From contig JADFRB010000172.1 of assembly GCA_022561525.1 (NCBI GenBank), forward strand, positions 1-5,386: a DNA stretch of 5,386 nt. Direction: 5' to 3'. Below, piece by piece: positions 1 through 5,263 of the stretch. This DNA comes from Nitrospinota bacterium (GTDB taxonomy: Bacteria > Nitrospirota > Nitrospiria > Nitrospirales > UBA8639). Positions within the stretch are counted from its first letter, which is position 1. Each line of letters starts with the position of its first letter. The notes beneath the pieces were generated by a model. That model made no database searches. It was given only the letters and a program-made list of their open reading frames with translations, and had not been told where the DNA came from. The translations under genes were made by a program, and so were the position numbers.

Positions 1-84
1 CGAGGCGCGAAATTGCCGGACCGCGGCGAAGTCGGCGTCATATTTCGGTTCGTCGGGCGAGGTGATCCGCACCGAATCGGCATC
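1..84. other. GC-rich segment at the left edge that does not match RmlA
   Basis: In the rfbA frame the codons of bases 1 to about 78 end almost always in G or C (for example gcg gtc cgg, gac gcc gac ttc), unlike the mixed third positions of the rfbA codons from base 85 upward. The peptide ([21 protein letters not shown]) looks coding but is not recognisable as RmlA. This is seen directly. That it is foreign sequence, from recombination or an assembly chimera, is inference. I do not recognise the protein. Confidence 0.4.
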
Positions 85-528
85 CAATTCCACGGTCCCA
101 TACCGTTCAGGATCTTTCACCAAATATCCAAACACCGTGGCGCCTTTTTTTTCTTGCGCTTCTTGTTGGAGGATCGATGATAAACCATGACCATAGAAAA
201 TGTTGTCGCCCAAGATGAGTGAGACACTATTCTGGCCAATGAACTCTTTGCCAATGATGAATGCTTGGGCCAAGCCTTCGGGAAGGGGCTGTTCAGCATA
301 CGAAAGGTCCAAGCCCCACTGCTGGCCATCTTTCAACAACTGGCGAAGCAGCGGCAAATGTTCTGGGGTGCCAATAATCAAAATGTCGCGAATACCCGCA
401 AGCATCAAGGTCGAAAGCGGGTAATAGATCATCGGCTTGTCATACACCGGCAAGATCTGTTTACTGATGGCGCTCGTGAGTGGATAGAGCCGACTCCCAG
501 ACCCACCAGCGAGAATGATGCCTTTCAT
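1..528 (-). CDS. rfbA: Glucose-1-phosphate thymidylyltransferase (RmlA/RfbA), 5' part, runs off the left edge
   Basis: The enzyme condenses dTTP with glucose-1-phosphate to dTDP-glucose, the first step of dTDP-L-rhamnose and other dTDP-sugar synthesis, in the cytoplasm. Translation from the ATG at 528 gives the nucleotidyltransferase signature [11 protein letters not shown] at residues 8-18, the lysine-containing [16 protein letters not shown] at 22-37, [12 protein letters not shown] at 79-90 and LGDNIFYG at 106-113, whose Asp108 is the expected metal ligand. These are near-diagnostic for RmlA, normally about 290 residues; only 176 codons fall in the window. The start is supported by a CGGAG ribosome site nine bases upstream. 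Up to about residue 150 ([14 protein letters not shown]) the protein is typical. After that, where the family has a segment like 'EEKPxxPKSNYAVTGLYFY', the frame remains open but reads [17 protein letters not shown], which does not fit. The 3' part may therefore be replaced, or the sequence may be a chimera at about base 80. Identity of the 5' part is very sure; integrity of the gene is doubtful. Confidence 0.93.
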   Translation of the reverse strand, partial: MKGIILAGGSGSRLYPLTSAISKQILPVYDKPMIYYPLSTLMLAGIRDILIIGTPEHLPLLRQLLKDGQQWGLDLSYAEQPLPEGLAQAFIIGKEFIGQNSVSLILGDNIFYGHGLSSILQQEAQEKKGATVFGYLVKDPERYGTVELDADSVRITSPDEPKYDADFAAVRQFRAS

Positions 529-537
529 AATTCAATT

Positions 538-542
538 CTCCG
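538..542 (-). promoter_or_regulatory. Ribosome binding site of rfbA
   Basis: On the minus strand CGGAG lies nine bases before the ATG at 528 and decides that start. It is the clearest Shine-Dalgarno sequence among the minus-strand genes here. Confidence 0.6.
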
Positions 543-573
543 TCTACCGGGTTCACAGGGAAACGAGTGTAGC

Positions 574-756
574 TTAACCCATCGCATCGTTTTTGGTCCT
601 ATTGAAGGGGGTCTCACCCATCTTTATAATTTGCCTGCACGAGCCAAACACGATTGTTCGTTTCCCACGATTGAAGTCACGTAATCGCTCTACATGAAAC
701 TCCAAGTGAGCCTCTTCGAATTTGGCGAACTGTTGGGGTGTTATAAAAAATACAAC
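574..756 (-). other. Open, coding-like stretch without a start codon, in frame beyond the stop of the small exported protein
   Basis: Directly after the TAG at 757-759, the same minus-strand frame stays open for 60 codons to a TAA at 574-576. It has no ATG, GTG or TTG in its first part. The translation (TPQQFAKFEEAHLEFHVERL, then RDFNRGKRTIVFGSCRQII) is hydrophilic and helix-prone, with a charged composition more protein-like than random, but I recognise no family. An open run of this length is only mildly unusual by chance. It may be the remnant of a gene, or the lost C-terminus of the protein encoded at 757-1050. It occupies most of the otherwise gene-free space upstream of rfbA. Confidence 0.25.
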
Positions 757-1050
757 CTAACATTTTTGGTCAACCATCTCCCGAAAATCTTTTGAAACCT
801 GGGCAAAGTCTTTTTGCCATCCAATGATACCAACACCAGTATGCCAATACCGCCAATAATACAAATCTTCATCGCCCCGCCAATCCCAATGCTGATACAC
901 ACAAATGGGATCATCAGGATTGGGGAGTGACGCGCTCACTTCCTGAAACATCGCCCTGGGAGAAGCCGCCACATCCATGACCGGCAATAGAAATCCGATC
1001 ACACCAAGCATCCAGCCAACCGAGAGAAGCCTGAATCCATTCACCACCAT
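757..1050 (-). CDS. Small exported hypothetical protein with N-terminal signal peptide
   Basis: Not recognised. From the ATG at 1050 the product is 97 residues. It has a short n-region with one arginine (MVVNGFR), a hydrophobic core (LLSVGWMLGVIGFLLPVM) and a c-region ending DVAAS. A signal peptidase I cut after VAA would leave about 68 mature residues in the periplasm. A single uncleaved membrane anchor is the alternative. The mature part is rich in Trp and Tyr (YQHWDWRGDEDLYYWRYW) and holds two cysteines, one mid-protein and one as the last residue, which could pair. A GTG at 1068 in the same frame would add six residues; neither start has a good ribosome site. A TATACT at 1111-1116 (minus strand) could be a -10 box but lacks a -35. 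In-frame stops lie just upstream (TAA at 1072-1074), and open frame continues on both sides. A broken gene is therefore possible. Confidence 0.5.
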   Translation of the reverse strand: MVVNGFRLLSVGWMLGVIGFLLPVMDVAASPRAMFQEVSASLPNPDDPICVYQHWDWRGDEDLYYWRYWHTGVGIIGWQKDFAQVSKDFREMVDQKC

Positions 1051-1168
1051 GTGGATGCAGGAAGACACAACTTACCGGAAGAGCCACGCGCTCAACTTCG
1101 TCATCCCTCCAGTATAGAGTAAAGGGAACACATCCGTTGATACACCCCGCAGCCGCTCTCATGCATAA

Positions 1169-1324
1169 AGACCATCAAGCAAGCCCAACACTGAGTGGGA
1201 GTATGTCCAAGAATCGATTCTGAATCCGTATGCTTATATCGTGGAAGGCGATCGCGACCATGTCATGCCGCATTGGTACGGCTAAAAACTCAGCACTGAA
1301 GATTATTAACTATCTATTGAGGAT
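1169..1324 (+). pseudogene. Remnant of a class I cytochrome c, C-terminal half
   Basis: Plus-strand frame 1193-1282 reads EWEYVQESILNPYAYIVEGD, then RDHVMPHWYG and a TAA. Past the TAA the same frame continues KLSTEDY, stop, LSIED. Small monohaem cytochromes c, including those fused to oxidase subunit II, end in the pattern 'yiResIlnPnayiveGf..xMPpxyG.kLsxeDxxxLixyL'. The match covers the helix after the haem site, the Met axial-ligand loop (VMP) and the start of the last helix, with stops at 1283-1285 and 1307-1309 where residues would be expected. The haem-attachment CxxCH half is absent: upstream there is a stop at 1166-1168, and I find no CxxCH in any plus frame back to about 1050. It is a truncated, non-functional fragment. 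Family assignment rests on pattern memory of a short stretch. Confidence 0.55.
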
Positions 1325-1442
1325 TGAAGAAATTCAAAAACACTGAGGAAAATTTTCTGCCCGTGGATCAGAATGTAACATTGACCCACATAACAACGCC
1401 TTTCACCATTGCTTCTTTGTGCGAGGTCAGGCTTCAGAATTT
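1325..1442. other. Non-coding spacer downstream of the glycosyltransferase genes
   Basis: Stops are frequent and no gene is supportable. The only structure seen is a short perfect palindrome GAAAATTTTC near 1348-1357. There is no convincing hairpin plus T-run that could terminate the minus-strand operon. Confidence 0.4.
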
Positions 1443-2198
1443 TCAGGGCCCATCCTTTGAACAAAAAGTTTCATCTGAACCATCAGCGCCGATACGAGAA
1501 GTGCGGTGATGCCTCAACCTCATCAAAGTTTTCATGGCTGAGGTTATCTCCGATGAACAGAGTTTACTTGTCGCGTATAGACGGTCTTCAAACACGATGG
1601 GCACCTCCCGAACTCGGAAGCCGAGAAGTTGAGCCAAATATGTCATTTCGATTTGATATGCATACCCTTCGGATTGCACATCCCAATGGTCCAACGCCGC
1701 CAGTAAGCCCCTTCGGTAACAACGAAATCCCGCCGTTGAATCTTCGACCGTCAGACCAAGAATGTTCTTCGCCAATTGATTAGCTGTACGACTCAGAAGA
1801 CGTCGGCTGAGTGGCCAATTCTTTGTCCTGCCACCCGAACAGTACCGACTGCCAATAACCAGGTCAGCCTCCATCGACGCCCGTACGAGGTCAGGGATGG
1901 CCTCCGGTTGATGAGAGAGGTCAGCATCCATTGCAATGAATAGCTCATATGAATCGCAGAGTAGTTGCCGATAGGCCTCACGATAAGCGCTGCCGAGCCC
2001 TGTTTTTTGGGGGCGGTGCATCACACGTAAGCATGGATATTTCAAGCGAAGTGTCTCTAGAAAATCTCCCGTTCCATCCGACGAATTGTCATCAATGAAA
2101 AACAGATCTACAGGAACCGGCAGAGTGGTTAACCGGTCGACAAGAATGCCAACATTTTCAAGTTCGTTGTACGTAGGGATGACGATAACAGTTTTCAT
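1443..2198 (-). CDS. GT2 polyprenol-phosphate mannose synthase-like glycosyltransferase (DPM1 type)
   Basis: Expected role: transfer of a hexose, typically mannose from GDP-mannose, to a polyprenyl phosphate on the cytoplasmic face of the inner membrane. This gives a lipid-linked donor for periplasmic transferases. The 251-residue protein has the family motifs in order: VIVIPTYNE (4-12), IDDNSSDGTGD (35-45), KTGLGSAYREAY (65-76), the metal-binding MDADLSHQPEAIP (90-102), VIGSRYCSGG (114-123), NWPLSRRLLSRTAN (127-140), DSTAGFRCYRR (153-163) and SEGYAYQIEM (176-185). The usual 'FxDRxxGxSK' appears as FEDRLYATSK (203-212), with Ala for Gly. Length fits the single-domain form; no C-terminal membrane (GtrA-like) domain follows. 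The last ~25 residues are unconserved. The start is the only sensible ATG, without a clear Shine-Dalgarno. It follows the GT87 gene by 71 bases on the same strand, so co-transcription is likely. The sugar is not readable from sequence; glucose is possible. Confidence 0.88.
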   Translation of the reverse strand: MKTVIVIPTYNELENVGILVDRLTTLPVPVDLFFIDDNSSDGTGDFLETLRLKYPCLRVMHRPQKTGLGSAYREAYRQLLCDSYELFIAMDADLSHQPEAIPDLVRASMEADLVIGSRYCSGGRTKNWPLSRRLLSRTANQLAKNILGLTVEDSTAGFRCYRRGLLAALDHWDVQSEGYAYQIEMTYLAQLLGFRVREVPIVFEDRLYATSKLCSSEITSAMKTLMRLRHHRTSRIGADGSDETFCSKDGP

Positions 2199-2269
2199 CA
2201 GTCAATTCGTATCACAAATCATGTCTTTATGCGCAAACCCTCAGGTGATGCAGTGTCCCTACCTTTCAA

Positions 2270-3649
2270 TCAGGTCCCTAACCTTTGAGGTGAATGTGAT
2301 GCACCGGTTTCCCCAGAGACGTAGGCGAGATTCCGGCTAAACAGCAGGATCCCCAGAACCAGTAGCATGGCGATGGTAAAGGGGTGATAGCTCAAGAGCA
2401 CCTGAAAATTTTGTTTTCCAATGAACTCATAGTTGAGGATAACCGTCAATAAAAGATATCCCCCAAGTGCAGCAAAGGTCGGGCGACCTATGCACTTCTT
2501 CACGAAGATTGTCGCAATGATTACATATAGGCCTGGGAGAATCCATGGCAAATGTTGAATCCATGCCATCGGAGAAATCAACAAGGTTATGATCATTACC
2601 CCGCTGCATTCTTTGACCCAATTAGAATCTTGAGGGGTTCGGTAGGGATGACGGGTATACCAGCAGAAAATAGAGAGTAGGGCAACGGTCGCGACGATTC
2701 CGATGGTATCCGCAACTCCAGTGGGTAAGTCCAGTAATGGCCAATAGGCTGGGTCATCTTTTCGGATCGGATGATTTTCGGGATAAGTCACAAGATAGCG
2801 CATCAAAGCTGGCCGAAGCGCTTGATTCCGAACTCGCTGAACGTTGTCGAGAGTGTGCCACGTCGTGATCCCGACAGCAGAACCTGCAGCAGTCTCAAAC
2901 CATACTTTTTGGTGGGCCCACCAATTTGAAGATCCCATCCATACGATCGGAAGAGCGACCCAGAACATAGCCGCTAGAATTGTATATCCAGCTAGCCGCC
3001 ACAAACGTTTCCAAATAAAGAACGGTACAAATAGAGCGGGGGAAACTTTCAGGGCGATCGCCAGACCGAACCAGAGCGCTCCGCCCTTTTCGCTTCCCTT
3101 CCAAACAAAATAGATCCCTGCAACTAGCATACCTGTTAGGATGAGTTGTGGCCCTCCATCATCGAGGTCGTACAGGATAAACTGCAGGGTAAGGACAACC
3201 GTTAGTATTCCGGGGATGAGCCCATTAATCTTCTTCGAATGTCGGGATTCGACCATGCGTTGTAGAAAAACTAGCGAAATCAAGAGAGCACACACTGCCA
3301 CACTATAACGAAGAAAAATCCCTAAATCACGATCAAGCAGGGCCAGAGGAGCGAAGAACATCGCGGCACTGGGCATATAGGGATAGAGGTAGGCATTCGA
3401 ATAAAGGTACTCGCCCGAAAGAAAATGCGCACCGAAATCACGATGAAAATCAAAGTCACGGAACCTGCCCGGGCGACCAAAAGCCACAACGGACCCATGT
3501 ACCGTGGCACCGATGAAGCAACTGAATAAAAACAATCGTTGCCACAGTAAGCTGGGATGTAAAGATTTTATCATTCTGCTGAAAATACCTAAATTTGAGT
3601 CAAAAGGGTACATAGATTTTTCTATCCACACAAGGTCTGAAATTTTCAT
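2270..3649 (-). CDS. Membrane glycosyltransferase, GT87/DUF2029 family (GT-C fold)
   Basis: A polytopic inner-membrane protein with about ten to twelve hydrophobic segments. The family uses polyprenyl-phosphate sugars to glycosylate lipid or glycan acceptors on the outer face of the membrane; mycobacterial PimE-type mannosyltransferases are relatives. Numbered from the ATG at 3649, seen features are a first helix near 36-57 and an acidic loop DFDFHRDFGAHF at 65-76 followed by LSGEYLY (77-83), the equivalent of the 'DF..y......G.xlY' loop with the presumed catalytic Asp. After these come YPYMPSAAMFFAPLALL, a central GLAIALKVSPALFVPFFIWKRLW that matches the family 'GlalalKv.P.l...yll.rRrW', and LISPMAWIQHLPWILP, the family 'SPxSWxHh' motif near the C-terminus. 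The start is uncertain: TTG at 3670, or ATG at 3649, 3613 or 3574. Only the ATG at 3613 has a weakly purine-rich upstream. Pairing with the DPM1-like gene downstream suggests that enzyme supplies its donor. Confidence 0.82.
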   Translation of the reverse strand: MKISDLVWIEKSMYPFDSNLGIFSRMIKSLHPSLLWQRLFLFSCFIGATVHGSVVAFGRPGRFRDFDFHRDFGAHFLSGEYLYSNAYLYPYMPSAAMFFAPLALLDRDLGIFLRYSVAVCALLISLVFLQRMVESRHSKKINGLIPGILTVVLTLQFILYDLDDGGPQLILTGMLVAGIYFVWKGSEKGGALWFGLAIALKVSPALFVPFFIWKRLWRLAGYTILAAMFWVALPIVWMGSSNWWAHQKVWFETAAGSAVGITTWHTLDNVQRVRNQALRPALMRYLVTYPENHPIRKDDPAYWPLLDLPTGVADTIGIVATVALLSIFCWYTRHPYRTPQDSNWVKECSGVMIITLLISPMAWIQHLPWILPGLYVIIATIFVKKCIGRPTFAALGGYLLLTVILNYEFIGKQNFQVLLSYHPFTIAMLLVLGILLFSRNLAYVSGETGASHSPQRLGT

Positions 3650-3680
3650 GATCCACAGGTATAACCTCAATTGAGCGATT

Positions 3681-3746
3681 CTCTTTCAGCCAGTCGGTTG
3701 TATGAAGCCGAATTCCGCCGGAACGTCACCATACGAGCTGAAAGAG
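3681..3746. repeat. 10-bp perfect inverted repeat upstream of the GT87 gene
   Basis: CTCTTTCAGC at 3681-3690 and GCTGAAAGAG at 3737-3746 are exact reverse complements, 46 bases apart. A second, partly overlapping pair is CCATACG (3729-3735) and CGTATGG (3780-3786). They lie between the GT87 start and the transposase remnant, so they may be terminal sequences of a decayed element or sites in the GT87 leader. Function unknown. Confidence 0.4.
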
Positions 3747-3893
3747 CCACCAGGATGCCGAATCTTGAATGTGGCGGGACGTATGGGAGCTAAAATCCGA
3801 AACAAGATCTGTCAACCGGTTTTTCCTTCCAGGATTTGGACAGACGGGTTGGCCGATTTGAGGGACTGGGAACACACCAGGGGTTTAACGCCG
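3747..3893. other. Intergenic sequence beside the transposase remnant
   Basis: No gene is supported on either strand. On the minus strand this is the region that would follow the transposase stop, so it may include the degraded end of the element. I could not define a terminal inverted repeat or a target-site duplication. Confidence 0.3.
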
Positions 3894-4118
3894 TTAGGCG
3901 GGAGGAATCGGCGGCAGGGATTGACACCGGGTCCAGACCTGAGCGAACCGCAGGCTGATCATCACCAGGTGTGTGACTTTCAAGATGACCTGCTTCCCCG
4001 ACCAGATCACCTTGGCTGCGATGTCAATCACCACTCGGCGCATCAAGGGAACCATCCGGCTGAGCACATTCAGGTATTGTTGAATAATGGAGTGCTTCGT
4101 TGAGCATTCTGGTATACT
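3894..4118 (-). pseudogene. C-terminal remnant of a DDE transposase (probably IS1380 family)
   Basis: The minus-strand frame between a TAA at 4119-4121 and a TAA at 3894-3896 is open for 74 codons. It reads IIQQYLNVLSRMVPLMRRV, then VIDIAAKVIWSGKQVILKV, then a short tail ending LPPIPPA. This resembles the end of IS1380-type (DDE group 1) transposases, where a helical segment is followed by 'iR..lv.iaAkvvr.grqv.lkl' and a variable tail. The catalytic core and the N-terminus are missing, and no start codon fits. The opposite strand is open too (3702-4103) but reads as an antisense artefact. Family assignment is from pattern memory and could be another DDE family; that it is a transposase tail is moderately sure. 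Confidence 0.5.
4110..4118 (+). promoter_or_regulatory. Possible extended -10 promoter of the rlpA-like gene
   Basis: TGGTATACT contains a TG dinucleotide one base before TATACT, the extended -10 form recognised by housekeeping sigma factors. It is followed by an AT-rich discriminator. No good -35 is present at the 17-base position (GAGTGC). Transcription would begin near 4125, leaving a leader of about 60 bases before the ATG at 4188. It overlaps the edge of the transposase remnant. Confidence 0.35.
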
Positions 4119-4177
4119 TTATTTTTTTAACCTTCCACTCCCCCGTTTACTCTGGAATTGAGGGGCTCCCATTAACG

Positions 4178-4198
4178 ATGACGAACGATGAGACATAG
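4178..4198 (+). other. Six-codon mini-ORF overlapping the rlpA start
   Basis: ATG at 4178 opens MTNDET and stops with TAG at 4196-4198, overlapping the rlpA ATG at 4188 in another frame. The only purine-rich site, GAGGGG at 4160-4165, is 12 bases from this ATG and 22 from the rlpA ATG, so it suits the mini-ORF better. It may couple or dampen rlpA translation, or be chance. Confidence 0.2.
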
Positions 4199-4895
4199 AC
4201 AAGAGAGGAACCTTACTTTCAGACTGATTATTTTCCTTACGGCCTTCCTCTTGCCGGGTTGCTCTATCATTGAAACCGCCTACGATATTGCCACGGGAAC
4301 CGTCAAGGGCGGCTACTATGTTATCAAAGGCGCATACCATCTCACCGCCGGCACGACCAAGGTGGTCTACCACATCGGTAAATTTACCTTTGAAGTCTTG
4401 CGTGCCCCAATAGAATGGCCACTCACGAATGAAGATATTGAAACCATCGATGGGTTACCAGTCAAAGAGGCCATTCGCCAGGGTCGCGTGAAAAGAGCAC
4501 CCTACGTAGTCAAGGGAAAACGTTATGTTCCCATGAGCGTAAAGAGAGCCCAAACGTATGAAGAAACCGGCGTGGCTTCCTGGTACGGCGAAGAAACGCG
4601 ACGGCAAAAAGGCGGCCACATGACCGCCAACGGTGAAGCCTTCAATCCAAGAGGTCTCACTGCCGCGCACAAATATCTTCCGCTGCCCATCAACGTAAAA
4701 GTCACGAATCTAGAAAATGGCCGATCAATCATCGTGAGAGTAAACGACCGAGGCCCCTTCCCCAGCGTCAACAATTCAAAATCTGGAAAACGAATAATCG
4801 ACCTCAGCTACGGTGCCGCCAAACGTCTCGGCTTCCACAAAAAGGGCCTCACCCGCGTCCGCGTGAAGGTCATCCGAGTAAAAGTGGAAACGTGA
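4188..4895 (+). CDS. rlpA: RlpA-like septal lytic transglycosylase lipoprotein (double-psi beta-barrel)
   Basis: RlpA proteins cleave peptidoglycan strands lacking stem peptides, acting at the division septum and during daughter-cell separation. The 235-residue product has a positively charged start, a hydrophobic stretch (LIIFLTAFLLPG) and a lipobox LLPGC with Cys25, indicating lipidation. Residues 30-80 form a Gly/Tyr-rich hydrophobic segment (TGTVKGGYYVIKGAYHLTAG) that I cannot assign. The double-psi barrel runs about 125-232: GVASWYG (128-134), TANGE (146-150), LTAAHKYLPLP (157-167), VTNLENGRS (172-180), VRVNDRGPF (183-191) and RIIDLS (202-207). Glu150, His161 and Asp187 fall in the motifs and spacing of the residues reported as needed in Pseudomonas RlpA, so activity is expected. 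Oddities: an enlarged loop before TANGE (EETRRQKGGHM), an insertion after DRGPF (PSVNNSKSGK), and no C-terminal SPOR domain, so septal targeting would need another route. Monocistronic in view. Confidence 0.9.
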   Translation: MRHRQERNLTFRLIIFLTAFLLPGCSIIETAYDIATGTVKGGYYVIKGAYHLTAGTTKVVYHIGKFTFEVLRAPIEWPLTNEDIETIDGLPVKEAIRQGRVKRAPYVVKGKRYVPMSVKRAQTYEETGVASWYGEETRRQKGGHMTANGEAFNPRGLTAAHKYLPLPINVKVTNLENGRSIIVRVNDRGPFPSVNNSKSGKRIIDLSYGAAKRLGFHKKGLTRVRVKVIRVKVET

Positions 4896-4936
4896 GTCCC
4901 AGAAAGGGGAAGAGGTTTCTTGTTGGTGGTGCCCCA

Positions 4937-4983
4937 CGGCTTTAGCCTACTCCGTCGAAGTAGCCTTGGCTACGAAGGCCGGG
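4937..4983. repeat. Short palindromic repeat with a GTAGCC/GGCTAC hairpin
   Basis: GTAGCC (4960-4965) and GGCTAC (4968-4973) form a perfect palindrome around two bases. Just upstream TTAGCCTACTCCG carries another copy of the TAGCC core, and GAAGGCCGGGCAGCCG follows. Such modular 'GGAGTAGGCTACTTCG'-like units are, as I remember, dispersed intergenic repeats in some environmental bacteria. There is no T-run, so it is not a classic terminator, though it follows rlpA by only about 40 bases. Confidence 0.4.
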
Positions 4984-5057
4984 CAGCCGTCACCCCTTTA
5001 GTATCTTCGGCGAAACCCCACATAAAAACTTTTCAACCAGCCAAAGACCATCAATTG

Positions 5058-5128
5058 GTCATTTCGAGCGAAGGGGGAAATCTCCGCCCATTGCCGAACA
5101 AGAGATTTCTCCCAAGGGTCGAAATGAC
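5058..5128. repeat. MITE-like element: 27-bp imperfect terminal inverted repeats
   Basis: The left arm 5058-5084 begins GTCATTTCGAGCGAAGG and ends GAAATCTC. The right arm 5102-5128 begins GAGATTTCTCCC and ends GGGTCGAAATGAC. Reverse-complementing the right arm gives 22 matches in 27, with perfect outer 10 and inner 7 bases, and a 17-base spacer. 'GTCATTTCGAGCG...GAGAAATCT' palindromes are, as I recall, a widespread dispersed repeat in many bacterial genomes. The whole could fold into a long stem. It is non-coding; the plus-strand open frame through it (4920-5147) looks like an artefact. Confidence 0.7.
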
Positions 5129-5143
5129 AAAGGAGGCGTTGAA

Positions 5144-5199
5144 GTGACAGAAAGGAAAACCTGGATCCCCGTTAAGGATGTTGGGGGTGACAGGAAAGA
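5144..5199. repeat. Repeat unit bounded by GTGACAG direct repeats with an inner hairpin
   Basis: GTGACAGAAAGGA (5144-5156) and GTGACAGGAAAGA (5187-5199) agree at 11 of 13 positions. Between them CTGGATCCCCGTTAAGGATGTTGGGGGTGACAG-type sequence gives a weak stem (ATCCCC with GGGGGT). It resembles the dispersed 'CTGGATCCCCG...CGGGGATGACAG' repeat found in intergenic DNA of various bacteria, here imperfect. It starts 15 bases after the MITE-like element. Confidence 0.4.
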
Positions 5200-5254
5200 T
5201 TAAACGGCCTCGAATTAACAAACCCTTTCAAACGCATTCAATATATGGAAATAT
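5200..5254. other. AT-rich spacer between repeats
   Basis: Nothing recognisable was seen here. It separates the direct-repeat unit from the GC-rich right-end palindromes. Confidence 0.3.
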
Positions 5255-5263
5255 CACTTCCGT

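Noticed and set aside
649..673. CACGATTG repeated at 649-656 and 666-673.
   Set aside because: Only two 8-base copies; no array or known site, so chance is likely.
265..684. Plus-strand open frame of 139 codons.
   Set aside because: It is largely antisense to the unmistakable rfbA coding sequence, and its product shows no family motif.
914..1162. Minus-strand 82-codon open frame overlapping the small exported protein.
   Set aside because: Cys/Gly/Trp-rich, no signal peptide or motif; the overlapping frame with a signal peptide is the better reading.
1324..1509. Plus-strand open frame starting with TTG.
   Set aside because: It runs into the 3' end of the GT2 gene on the other strand, and its composition is not protein-like beyond chance.
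1409..1783. Plus-strand open frame of 124 codons.
   Set aside because: Antisense to the conserved part of the GT2 gene.
3787..3815. Minus-strand TTGACA (3810-3815) as a -35 box for the GT87 gene.
   Set aside because: At 17 bases the -10 would be TAGCTC, a poor match, and it is over 100 bases from the start; too weak to call.
3702..4103. Plus-strand open frame of 133 codons, rich in His, Pro and Asp.
   Set aside because: The opposite strand gives a transposase-like peptide over 3894-4118; the plus product is low in hydrophobic residues and has no recognisable motif.
4920..5147. Plus-strand open frame of 75 codons after rlpA.
   Set aside because: It passes through the hairpin and the MITE-like inverted repeat, so the frame is a by-product of repeat sequence.
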